A stretch of DNA of 39,172 bases, from assembly GCA_934121925.1 (NCBI GenBank), contig CAKOVK010000012.1, forward strand, positions 1 to 39,172, written 5' to 3'. The notes beneath the pieces are model-generated. The model saw only the letters and a program-made list of their open reading frames with translations. It searched no databases and was not told the DNA's origin. Made by a program: the position numbers and the translations under genes. Origin of the DNA: an uncultured Clostridia bacterium (GTDB taxonomy: Bacteria; Bacillota; Clostridia; TANB77; CAG-508). Position 1 is the stretch's first letter. Each line of letters begins with the position of its first letter. Below, piece by piece: positions 25,828 to 33,406 of the stretch.

Positions 25828-26218
25828 CCAAATTTAAATGAAAAGCATCGTATTACGTTGTCAAACTACATAAAAATTTTTTCGATGTACTTATGTACTA
25901 TCTCAAAAATTTTTACTTGTTTTCCTAGTACTACTTGCTTTTGATTTAAATTTAGAGAAAAAATGCATACGCACACCTCCGGTTTTTTACTTTAATTTGC
26001 CTAGCATTACTCGTTTTTGATCTGTTTTGAAAACATTGCAATTCGCTTTTGATTTAAATTTATATAAAGAAAATAAAGGAAAGTGGCTTTGCCATACTTT
26101 TCTTCTCGCCGATTTGAGTTTCCGAATAAAATGAGGAAATCTCAAAGGCAATAGCGATTATAGCATTTTTATATAGTAGGAATGAAAAATTTCCTAATAT
26201 ATAAAATAACTAAAGAAT
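25828..26218. other. Gap between relA and the MBL gene, built of repeats
   Basis: I see no gene in these 390 bases. GCTTTTGATTTAAATTTA occurs twice (about 25939 and 26047), and ATAAAAATTTTTTCGATGTAC faces GTACTATCTCAAAAATTTTTA as an inverted pair (25870-25917). The right end is copy 2 of the 17.8 kb palindromic element. In relatives this place often holds dtd or other small genes. Confidence 0.5.
26103..26205 (-). repeat. Dispersed ~100-bp palindromic element, copy 2 (inverted)
   Basis: On the minus strand it reads TAGGAAATTTTTCATTCCTA, then GCTATAATCGCTATTGCCTT, GAGATTTCCTC and AAACTCAAATCGGCGAGAAG, matching 17786-17887 in the same order. Confidence 0.75.
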
Positions 26219-26235
26219 AAAGGAAGATGACTAAA

Positions 26236-26884
26236 ATGATTTTAAAAAGGATAAAGATTGACATACCAGCGGTTGGAGGAACCAATTGCTATATTGTACA
26301 AGATGAAGAAACTAAAGAAACCATGGTAATAGATCCAGGTGGAGATGTAGATAAAATAATGGAAATGCTAAATACATTAGAAGCAAAGCTTAAATATATA
26401 GTTCTTACACATTGCCATGGAGACCATATAGCTGGGGTAAATGAGCTAAGAAAAAGGGCTCGGAGGAAAAGTTTTAATTCATATATTAGATGAAGAAGGG
26501 TTAAGAGAGCCAAACATAAATTTAGCAGAGTATGTTGGACTAGGAAGAGTAATAGTAGAAGCGGATTCTAGATTAAATGATGGAGACTTAATCCATATAG
26601 GAAATCTTGAATTTAAGGTTATTCATACACCAGGACATACATGTGGAGGAATAAGCTTATATTCTGAAGAAGAAAAGATGCTTTTCTCGGGAGATACATT
26701 ATTTAGAGGCTCTTGGGGAAGAACAGACTTGCCAACAAGTAGCTTTGAAGATATAATAAATTCTATAACAAAAAAGCTTATGATTTTACCGGAAGATACA
26801 ATTGTTTATCCAGGACACGGAAAATCAACAATGATAAAAGAGGAAGAACCGATTTATTTAGAATTAAAACCAAAAACTTATTAA
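26236..26884 (+). CDS. MBL-fold hydrolase (glyoxalase II-like), read through a CGG +1 frameshift
   Basis: The joined product has 215 residues. Metal-binding motifs of the metallo-beta-lactamase fold follow in order: LTHCHGDHIAG (the HxHxDH motif), TPGHTCGG, SGDTLFRGSWGR and YPGHGKST. The first lies before and the others after the shift, so neither fragment alone could bind its metals. CGG stands at 26461-26463 (codon 76). +1 reading joins LRKRA-G-GKVLIHILDEEG. Zero frame stops at 26491-26493. Start 26236 is preferred to the ATG at 26227, which abuts the AAAGGAAG site. The family includes hydroxyacylglutathione hydrolases and thioesterases. It lies between relA and hisS as in many Clostridia. 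Confidence 0.88.
26461..26464 (+). other. CGG-A +1 recoding site in the MBL gene
   Basis: Context is AGG GCT CGG AGG AAA against AGG GCT c GGA GGA AAA. The shift lies between two essential metal-binding motifs. Confidence 0.85.
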
Positions 26885-27008
26885 ATATGAAGTATGAAGT
26901 GAAATGTGAGTTTTCAAATCCCACTTCACACATCATAAAAATATAGAGAATTTATGAGAAACACTGTCCACAGTGATTCGAAATAAATAAACAAGGAGGA
27001 CAAATATT

Positions 27009-28319
27009 ATGAACAAAATACAACCAAAAACATTATCAGGCTTTATGGAATTACTTCCAAATGAACAAATATTATTTAACCAAATGCAAGACAAAATAAG
27101 AAACACTTACGAAAAATTTGGTTTTTTACCAATAGATACACCAGTAATAGAAAGCTCTGAAGTTTTACTGGCAAAAGCAGGTGGGGAAACAGAAAAACAA
27201 TTGTATAGCTTCTCAAAAGGAGATAGTAATTTAACACTAAGATTTGATTTGACAGTTCCACTTGCAAAATATGTTGCAGAATACTATAACCAAATTACAT
27301 TCCCCTTTAGAAGATATCAAATAGGAAAGGTGTATAGAGGAGAACGTGCTCAACGTGGTAGATTTCGTGAGTTTTATCAATGTGACATAGATGTAATTGG
27401 AGATGGAGAATTAAATATAATAAACGATGCAGAAATACCAGCAATTATGTATGAAACATTTAAAAGCTTAGGTTTAGATGATTTATCTATACATATTAAT
27501 AATAGAAAAATACTAAATGGACTATTTGAAGCAGCTAATGTACAAGAAAAATCAGCAGATATTTTAAGAACAATAGATAAAATAGAGAAAATAGGAAAAG
27601 AATTAGTAATTGCAATATTTAAAGATGATTATGGCATGACTGAAGAAAGCATAAATAAAATAATCAATTTTATAGAAATAAAAGGAACAACAGATGAAAA
27701 ATTAGCAAAATTAGAAACATTAGGAATAGAAAATGAAGCATATAAAACAGGACTAAATGAATTAAAAGAAGTAGTAAAATATATGAGAGTTTTCGGCATT
27801 CCAGATAACTGCTTTGAAATTGATTTAAGCATAGCAAGAGGTTTAGACTATTATACAGGAACAGTATATGAAACATTTTTAAATCAATACAAATCAATAG
27901 GAAGTATTTGCTCAGGAGGAAGATACAACGATTTAGCAGGATATTACACAGACAAAAATTTACCAGGTGTAGGAATGTCAATTGGGCTTACAAGATTGTT
28001 CTTTATATTAAATGATATGCAATTAATAAAAACAGATAAAAAATCAATATCTGATGTTTTAGTAATTTCTATGATAGAGGATTCAAGTAAATCAATAGAA
28101 ATAGCAAATAAATTAAGAAATGCGGGAATAAATACAGAAATATACTTTGATAATAAAAAAATGAAAGCAAAATTCAAATATGCAGATAAATTAAATATTC
28201 CAAATGTATTAGTAATAGGAGAAGACGAAATAAAAACAGGAATGTACACAATAAAAGATATGACAAATGGAACTCAAGAACAAATGGAAATAGAAAAAAT
28301 AATAGAAAAATTAAAATAA
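27009..28319 (+). CDS. hisS: Histidyl-tRNA synthetase
   Basis: This 436-residue class II synthetase charges tRNA-His. Visible parts are motif 1 around residues 40-50 (TPVIESSEVLLAKAG), motif 2 (KVYRGERAQRGRFREFYQCD, 107-126), the histidine-specific GLDYYTGTVYE segment, and motif 3 with SGGRYNDL and GMSIGLTRL. The C-terminal anticodon-binding domain ends in EQMEIEKIIEKLK. AAGGAGGAC lies 9 bases before ATG. No T-box leader is seen upstream; only a small CACTG-tcca-CAGTG hairpin. The frame is intact and has no in-frame CGG, although it has CGT codons for conserved arginines in motif 2. Confidence 0.96.
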   Translation: MNKIQPKTLSGFMELLPNEQILFNQMQDKIRNTYEKFGFLPIDTPVIESSEVLLAKAGGETEKQLYSFSKGDSNLTLRFDLTVPLAKYVAEYYNQITFPFRRYQIGKVYRGERAQRGRFREFYQCDIDVIGDGELNIINDAEIPAIMYETFKSLGLDDLSIHINNRKILNGLFEAANVQEKSADILRTIDKIEKIGKELVIAIFKDDYGMTEESINKIINFIEIKGTTDEKLAKLETLGIENEAYKTGLNELKEVVKYMRVFGIPDNCFEIDLSIARGLDYYTGTVYETFLNQYKSIGSICSGGRYNDLAGYYTDKNLPGVGMSIGLTRLFFILNDMQLIKTDKKSISDVLVISMIEDSSKSIEIANKLRNAGINTEIYFDNKKMKAKFKYADKLNIPNVLVIGEDEIKTGMYTIKDMTNGTQEQMEIEKIIEKLK

Positions 28320-28382
28320 TATAATAAAACAAAATTAAAAGAATATATTTAAATAGGTTAGATTCAAAGGAGAAATATGTAA

Positions 28383-29535
28383 ATGAACATAGCAGTAATA
28401 AATGCAAGAGACTTATTTAAATATATTCTTAAATTTTTGGTAATAGTATTTATACTATTCCTTTTCGTAAAAGGAATAAAAAGTATAATTAGTTTAAAAG
28501 AGAGAACAAATATCGAAGAAACAATTAAAACAAGTGGAGATAAAATAAGCAAAAATTCTTTTTTAAACTGCTTGGATATAAGCATATCATTAATGTCATA
28601 TAGAAATTCAAAAGAATATAATAACGAAATATTAACAAAAAATACAATACTTGCAATGGGAACAGGTATTTTTGATAAATCTATTTATGAAAATACAGAT
28701 TTAGTGATAAATAAAGAGGAATTAACAATAGATGATACAGAAGAATTAATAAATAAAGTTGCAGAACTTCCGGAAAATGTAACTGTTGAAAATGTGAGCG
28801 AAAATAATATAACGCCAAAAGTTACATCATCATACGAAGGAGTACAGATAAATAATCAAAGTGATTATGAAATAACTGAAGATATGTTAGTACCTGATGT
28901 AGAAATAACAAATAAAAAAGACATATTAATATATCATACACATACTTGTGAAAGTTATACAGCAAGTGAACGGATATGAATACGAAATGACAGGAAACTA
29001 CAGGACAACAGATTTAAATTATAGTGTTGCTAGAGTTGGAACAGAACTTACAAATTACTTGCAAAATAAAGGCTTTAATGTAGAACATAATATTACATAT
29101 CATGATTATCCTTCATACTCAGGCTCATATGCTAGGTCACTGCAAACTGTACAAGAATTATTAATAGGAAAGAATACTCAGTTTGTAATAGACTTACATA
29201 GAGATGCAGTAGGAAGTAGTAATAGCTATGCACCAACAGTAAAAATAAATGGAAACTATGCTGCACAAATGATGTTTGTAATAGGAACAAATGGGGGAGG
29301 CTTAGAACATCCAAACTGGAATCAAAACTTGAAAATGGCAGTAAAAATACAACAAAAAGCAAACGAAATGTATCCAGGACTTTTTAGACCAATAATAATT
29401 AGAAATTCAAGATACAACCAACACGTAACAACAGGAGCATGTATTATAGAAGTAGGAGCAACAGGAAATACAATGGACCAATGCATATTAAGTATGCAAT
29501 GTTTAGCAAATATATATGCTGAGGTATGTAAATAA
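28383..29535 (+). CDS. spoIIP: Stage II sporulation protein P, read through a CGG +1 frameshift
   Basis: The joined product has 383 residues. An N-terminal transmembrane helix (FLVIVFILFLFVKGI) is followed by a variable region and the SpoIIP amidase domain: ILIYHTHTCESYTASE-G at the junction, YEYEMTGNYRTTDLNYSVAR, VIDLHRDAVG, and CIIEVGATGNTMDQC. Conserved HTHT, DLHRD and EVG residues fit the zinc-dependent amidase/endopeptidase that thins septal peptidoglycan during engulfment. CGG is at 28971-28973 (codon 197), and the zero frame meets TGA two codons later. AAAGGAG lies 9 bases before the ATG. Its presence suggests the organism forms spores or descends from sporeformers. Confidence 0.9.
28971..28974 (+). 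other. CGG-A +1 recoding site in spoIIP
   Basis: Context is AGT GAA CGG ATA TGA against AGT GAA c GGA TAT GAA. The zero-frame stop is only one codon beyond CGG, the closest of all nine sites. Confidence 0.85.
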
Positions 29536-29561
29536 AAAACATTTTTTTTGTAATAATAATA

Positions 29562-29590
29562 TTGACTTAAAAAATTGTATAAATTATAAT
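29562..29590 (+). promoter_or_regulatory. Promoter of the second pilin-like gene
   Basis: TTGACT (29562-29567) and TATAAT (29585-29590) have a 17-base spacer. Confidence 0.7.
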
Positions 29591-29631
29591 TGTATCGATT
29601 AATAAAACACAAAAGAAGGGAAGTAGAGAAA

Positions 29632-30579
29632 ATGAAAAAACAAAACGGTATTACATTAATTGCATTGATTATTACAATAATAGTAATGCTAATATTAGTG
29701 GGAGTAACAATTAATGTAGCATTAAATGGAGGACTATTTACAACAGCACAAAATGCAGCAGATGGTACAAAAAAGGAGGCAGAAAAAGAACAGTTGTTAG
29801 CAGCAATATTAGCTGCAGTAGGAACAGATGGAGAAGTTGATTTCGCTAAAGTAGTATTACCAGATAACTTTGAAAAAGTAAGAGATAGCGTATATAAAAA
29901 TAAAAAAAGTGGAATAACATACGCAGTAAACAAAAAAACGTTAGAAATAACAGAAGGCTCAGGAGGCTCAAGTAGTTCGGAAGATGAAGATGATTCTATT
30001 CTAGGAAGTTATTATTTAATTTTAGATGCATCTGTACCAGGAAAAATTGAGTTAAAAAACAATAATGAAGTAATGGCAGTTGATGGTACTGAGGAACACC
30101 AAGGAACATATACTTATGATAAAAATTCTAAAAGCGGAAAAATAACATTGCCATACGAATATACAGATTCAACAACGGGAGAAGTAACAACAGAAAAATT
30201 AGAATACACATTTAATTATATAGAAATTAATGATGAAAGTGGTAATACAATAAACTCAATACTAAAGATAACAATCTTTGAAAGTGATGAAGAAAGTGCA
30301 ATATTTTATGCAAAACAAGGAATAACAGGCTTAGCTCCATTAACAGGATATGTATACGAAAATGGAACAGATACAATAGAATTTAGTACAAGTGTTGAAG
30401 ATGGAATAACACGAGGAACATATGTAATCAAAAGAAATGGCGCTGTATTAATTAGTCACGAAGGATACTATGTTTGCTATAATGGGGAAATATTTTGGGG
30501 TGAAAGAAAAGCTACAATTGCAAGCGACCTTTCAACCATAACACTAGATGGAATAGTGTATACTTTAAAACAACAATAG
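29632..30579 (+). CDS. Type IV pilin-like surface protein (tandem copy 1)
   Basis: This 315-residue protein has the leader MKKQNG followed by ITLIALIITIIVMLILVG, a class III (prepilin) signal and membrane helix. Next comes an amphipathic helix (FTTAQNAADGTKKEAEKEQL) and a C-terminal domain of about 180 residues ending TITLDGIVYTLKQQ. A Ser/Gly/Glu-rich linker lies near 110-120. The start at 29632 follows AAGAAGGGAAGTAGAG; the frame is open upstream but there is no reason to use it. It is a tandem duplicate of the next gene, including promoter and leader. Such pseudopilins may form surface fibres, but no pilus assembly genes are in the window. Confidence 0.85.
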   Translation: MKKQNGITLIALIITIIVMLILVGVTINVALNGGLFTTAQNAADGTKKEAEKEQLLAAILAAVGTDGEVDFAKVVLPDNFEKVRDSVYKNKKSGITYAVNKKTLEITEGSGGSSSSEDEDDSILGSYYLILDASVPGKIELKNNNEVMAVDGTEEHQGTYTYDKNSKSGKITLPYEYTDSTTGEVTTEKLEYTFNYIEINDESGNTINSILKITIFESDEESAIFYAKQGITGLAPLTGYVYENGTDTIEFSTSVEDGITRGTYVIKRNGAVLISHEGYYVCYNGEIFWGERKATIASDLSTITLDGIVYTLKQQ

Positions 30580-30617
30580 AATTATTATAAAAAACAATTT
30601 TTTTGAAATAATAGGTA

Positions 30618-30645
30618 TTGACTAAAAGAATGTATAAAATATAAT
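30618..30645 (+). promoter_or_regulatory. Promoter of the third pilin-like gene
   Basis: TTGACT (30618-30623) and TATAAT (30640-30645) have a 16-base spacer. The whole upstream region from about 30590 is a diverged copy of that at about 29537. Confidence 0.7.
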
Positions 30646-30684
30646 TGTACTGATAAAAAACACAAAAGAAGGGAAGTAGAGAAA

Positions 30685-31608
30685 ATGAAAAAACAAAACG
30701 GTATTACATTAATTGCATTGATTATTACAATAATAGTAATGCTAATATTAGTGGGAGTAACAATTAATGTAACATTAAATGGAGGACTATTTACAACAGC
30801 ACAAAAAGCAGCAGATGGTACAAAAAAGGAGGCAGAAAAAGAACAGTTGTTAGAAGCAATATTAGCTGCAGTAGGAACAGATGGAGAAGTTGAGTTTGCT
30901 AAAGTAGTATTACCAGAAGGATTTAAAGGAAGAGATGGATCGTATACAGGAAAAAGTGGAACAACATACACAGTAAATAAAAAAACATTAGAAATAACAG
31001 AAAGCTCAGGAGACTCAGAAGATGCAGATAATCCTATATTAGGAACTTACTATGCAATAGGCGGAGATATGTCTGGTTCAGTAGGATTTAAACTAAAAAG
31101 TAATAACCAAGCAACTTTTATATCGGATGGAGAGGAAAATCCAGGAACATATACGTATAATGAAAACACTAAAAATGGTAAAATAACAACACAATATGAA
31201 GAAGTAGATTCGTCAACAAATGAAGTGACAATAGTTTCAGTGGAATTCGAATTTAATTATATAGAAATTACTGACAAAAGTGGCAATGTGATAAATTCAA
31301 TATTGGAGACCACAACAAATATAAGTGAAGAGGATACAACTGTAGTCTTTGCAAAACAAGGAACGACAGGATTAATTCCATTAACAGGATATATATATGA
31401 AAATGGAACAGAAACAATAGAATTTGATACTTGTGTTGAAAACGGAATAACATTGGGAGTATATACAATTACTAGAAGTGATGGAAGCAATCATGGTGTT
31501 TATGTTTATTACAATGGAAAATTTATTTGGGATGAGGAATCAGAAGCTATAATTTCAGATGATTATTCGACTATAACAATAAATGGAACTGTATATACAA
31601 AAAGATAA
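30685..31608 (+). CDS. Type IV pilin-like surface protein (tandem copy 2)
   Basis: This 307-residue protein is almost identical to its upstream neighbour over the first 80 residues (MKKQNGITLIALIITIIVML, then NVTLNGGLFTTAQKAADG). It diverges strongly in the C-terminal domain while keeping the same plan (NENTKNGKITTQYE, FNYIEITDKSGNVINSIL, PLTGYIYENGTETIEFDT). Constant N-terminus with variable surface part is the pattern of duplicated, diversifying pilins. It has its own promoter and is followed by the terminator before asp23. Confidence 0.85.
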   Translation: MKKQNGITLIALIITIIVMLILVGVTINVTLNGGLFTTAQKAADGTKKEAEKEQLLEAILAAVGTDGEVEFAKVVLPEGFKGRDGSYTGKSGTTYTVNKKTLEITESSGDSEDADNPILGTYYAIGGDMSGSVGFKLKSNNQATFISDGEENPGTYTYNENTKNGKITTQYEEVDSSTNEVTIVSVEFEFNYIEITDKSGNVINSILETTTNISEEDTTVVFAKQGTTGLIPLTGYIYENGTETIEFDTCVENGITLGVYTITRSDGSNHGVYVYYNGKFIWDEESEAIISDDYSTITINGTVYTKR

Positions 31609-31667
31609 TAAAGATACAATAAATTAAAAATGAGAAATTTAAAAAAATAGTTGTAAAACTATTAGTT

Positions 31668-31713
31668 AATTGATATACTTATACTGTAAAAAAATAAGTA
31701 TATCAATTTTTTT
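31668..31713 (+). terminator. Terminator between the pilin genes and asp23
   Basis: AATTGATATACTTAT pairs perfectly with ATAAGTATATCAATT and is followed by seven Ts. It ends immediately before the AGGGAGG ribosome site of asp23, so it may also attenuate the asp23 operon. Confidence 0.85.
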
Positions 31714-31727
31714 AGGGAGGTAATATA

Positions 31728-32162
31728 ATGGAAGAAGAAAATTTAAATGAAGTAAATAATAATGAAGAAATAAAAAATGCAGAAGAAACTACTGCAGAAG
31801 GAATAAAAATTGCAGATGATGTTGTCGCTATAATTGCAGGAAAAGCAGTATCAGAGGTAAATGGAGTTTTCGGAATGGCAGGAGGATTTGCAGGAGGAAT
31901 TACAGAGGTTCTAAGTGGAAAGAAAAATTTAACCAAAGGAATAAAAGTTGATGTTAGCGATAATCAGGTAAAAATTGATGTTAATATAATTGTAGAATAT
32001 GGAGTAAGAATACCAGATGTAGCTTTTGAAATTCAAAACAGAGTAAAAAAAGCTGTTGAAACAATGACAGGTTTAAAAGTTTCAAGTGTAAATGTACATG
32101 TACAAGGTGTAAACACAACTGAAGAGAAGGAAGAAAACCAAGAAGAACAACAAAATGTATAG
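31728..32162 (+). CDS. Asp23/Gls24 family envelope stress protein
   Basis: This 144-residue protein has a charged Glu/Asn-rich N-terminus, then the Asp23 domain: IADDVVAIIAGKAVSEVNGV, GIKVDVSDNQVKIDVNIIVE, IQNRVKKAVETMTGLKVSSV and NVHVQGV. Asp23 proteins line the inner face of the membrane through the AmaP anchor, which is encoded next. AGGGAGGT precedes ATG. This is the first gene of the asp23-amaP-DUF2273-nusB-xseA series. Confidence 0.92.
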   Translation: MEEENLNEVNNNEEIKNAEETTAEGIKIADDVVAIIAGKAVSEVNGVFGMAGGFAGGITEVLSGKKNLTKGIKVDVSDNQVKIDVNIIVEYGVRIPDVAFEIQNRVKKAVETMTGLKVSSVNVHVQGVNTTEEKEENQEEQQNV

Positions 32163-32208
32163 ATAATATGTAATACGTAAATACACGTTAGAAGAGGAGA
32201 AGTAAAAG

Positions 32209-32769
32209 ATGAAATTTTTAGATAAATTCAATTTAGTACTATTTTCAATATTAATATTAGTAATATCATTAATAGCATGTTTGCTATCATTTGGGTGGCT
32301 AACAATGGACTTAGCTTTTGAAGGAGCAGAGTTTTTAATAACAAATACAGTGGCTAATAATATAACTTTAGGAGTATCAATTATTTTGATTATTTTAGCA
32401 GTTAAATCTATATTTTTTAACTCTTTTTCTAAAGAAAAAAATGAAAGTAGAGATGGAATATTGTTAGAAAATGACAATGGAAAACTTCTAGTATCTAAAG
32501 ATACAATAGAGAGTTTAACAAATACAGTCGTAAAATCTTTTGATAGTGCAGAAAGCGTTATGACAAAAGTTGAAGTCGATAGTGAAAGCCATGTTAAAAT
32601 ATATATAACACTGTTTGTTTATCCAGAAGCAATAATAAAAGATCTATCTAGTAAACTTCAAATTAATGTAAAAGATACAATAAAAAAATCACTAGATTTA
32701 GACGTAACAGAAGTAAATATTAGAATAAAGAATATAAGTGTAAAAAAAGAACCAAATATAAAAGAATAA
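32209..32769 (+). CDS. amaP: AmaP-like membrane anchor of Asp23
   Basis: This 186-residue protein has two N-terminal transmembrane helices (about residues 5-30 and 45-70), then an Asp23-like cytoplasmic domain (GKLLVSKDTIESLTNTVVKS, KVEVDSESHVKIYITLFVYP, VTEVNIRIKNI). AmaP holds Asp23 at the membrane. GAGGAGAAG precedes ATG. Placement between asp23 and a DUF2273 gene is the standard arrangement. Confidence 0.88.
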   Translation: MKFLDKFNLVLFSILILVISLIACLLSFGWLTMDLAFEGAEFLITNTVANNITLGVSIILIILAVKSIFFNSFSKEKNESRDGILLENDNGKLLVSKDTIESLTNTVVKSFDSAESVMTKVEVDSESHVKIYITLFVYPEAIIKDLSSKLQINVKDTIKKSLDLDVTEVNIRIKNISVKKEPNIKE

Positions 32770-32782
32770 GAGGATATTAAAT

Positions 32783-32986
32783 ATGAAAGATGTTAAGGAT
32801 TTTTTTATTAAATATAGAGGAGCAATTATCGGGGGGGTAATAGCATTAATAGCACTACTATTAAATCTTCATAAAGTACTAATTATTATTTTAATAATAT
32901 TAGCAGGTATTTTTGTAGGAAATTATGTGCAACACAATAAAGAATTTGTAAAAGAAAAACTAAAGTCATATATAGATAAATTATAA
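32783..32986 (+). CDS. DUF2273 small membrane protein
   Basis: This 67-residue protein consists of a short N-terminal segment (MKDVKDFFIKYRG), two close hydrophobic helices (AIIGGVIALIALLL, VLIIILIILAGIFVGNYV), and a basic tail. This matches DUF2273, the usual third partner of Asp23 and AmaP. It follows amaP by 13 bases. It has a GGGGGGG run (32830-32837) read in frame as two Gly codons and part of Val. Confidence 0.85.
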   Translation: MKDVKDFFIKYRGAIIGGVIALIALLLNLHKVLIIILIILAGIFVGNYVQHNKEFVKEKLKSYIDKL

Positions 32987-32998
32987 TTGGAGGAAACA

Positions 32999-33406
32999 AT
33001 GAACAGATCACAAGTAAGAGAACTAGCATTTAAACTACTATATCAAATAGAAATACAAAAAGAAGTAAGCAATGAGGATATAGAATTATTTTTTGAAAAT
33101 AATCAAATAAATTCAGAAGAAGCAAAGGAATATATAGAAGATATAATAAATGGCGTAGCAAAAGAATCTACAGACATTATAGAGGAAATATCTAAGAATT
33201 TAAAACAAGATTGGGAAGTAGATAGAATTTCAAAGATAAATTTAGCATTATTAAAACTTGCAATTTATGAAATAAAATATAAAAAATTACCATATAAAGT
33301 AGTAATCAACGAAGTAGTAAAACTTGCAAAAAAATATGGAGAAGAAACATCACACTCATTTATAAATGGAATTTTAGCAAGTGTAGTTAAGGGAGAATTA
33401 AATTGA
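32999..33406 (+). CDS. nusB: Transcription antitermination factor NusB
   Basis: This 135-residue all-helical protein begins MNRSQVRELAFKLLYQIEI, with the later motifs DRISKINLALLKLAIYEI and PYKVVINEVVKLAKKYGEE and SHSFINGILASVV. NusB binds boxA RNA with S10 for rRNA antitermination. The ATG at 32999 has TTGGAGGAA upstream; the TTG at 32987 is rejected. The stop overlaps the TTG start of xseA by four bases (TTGA shared), so the two are coupled. Confidence 0.95.
   Translation: MNRSQVRELAFKLLYQIEIQKEVSNEDIELFFENNQINSEEAKEYIEDIINGVAKESTDIIEEISKNLKQDWEVDRISKINLALLKLAIYEIKYKKLPYKVVINEVVKLAKKYGEETSHSFINGILASVVKGELN

Noticed and set aside
26885..27008. T-box riboswitch before hisS
   Set aside because: No AGGGTGGNACCGCG-like T-box sequence or specifier stem is visible in the 124-base gap.
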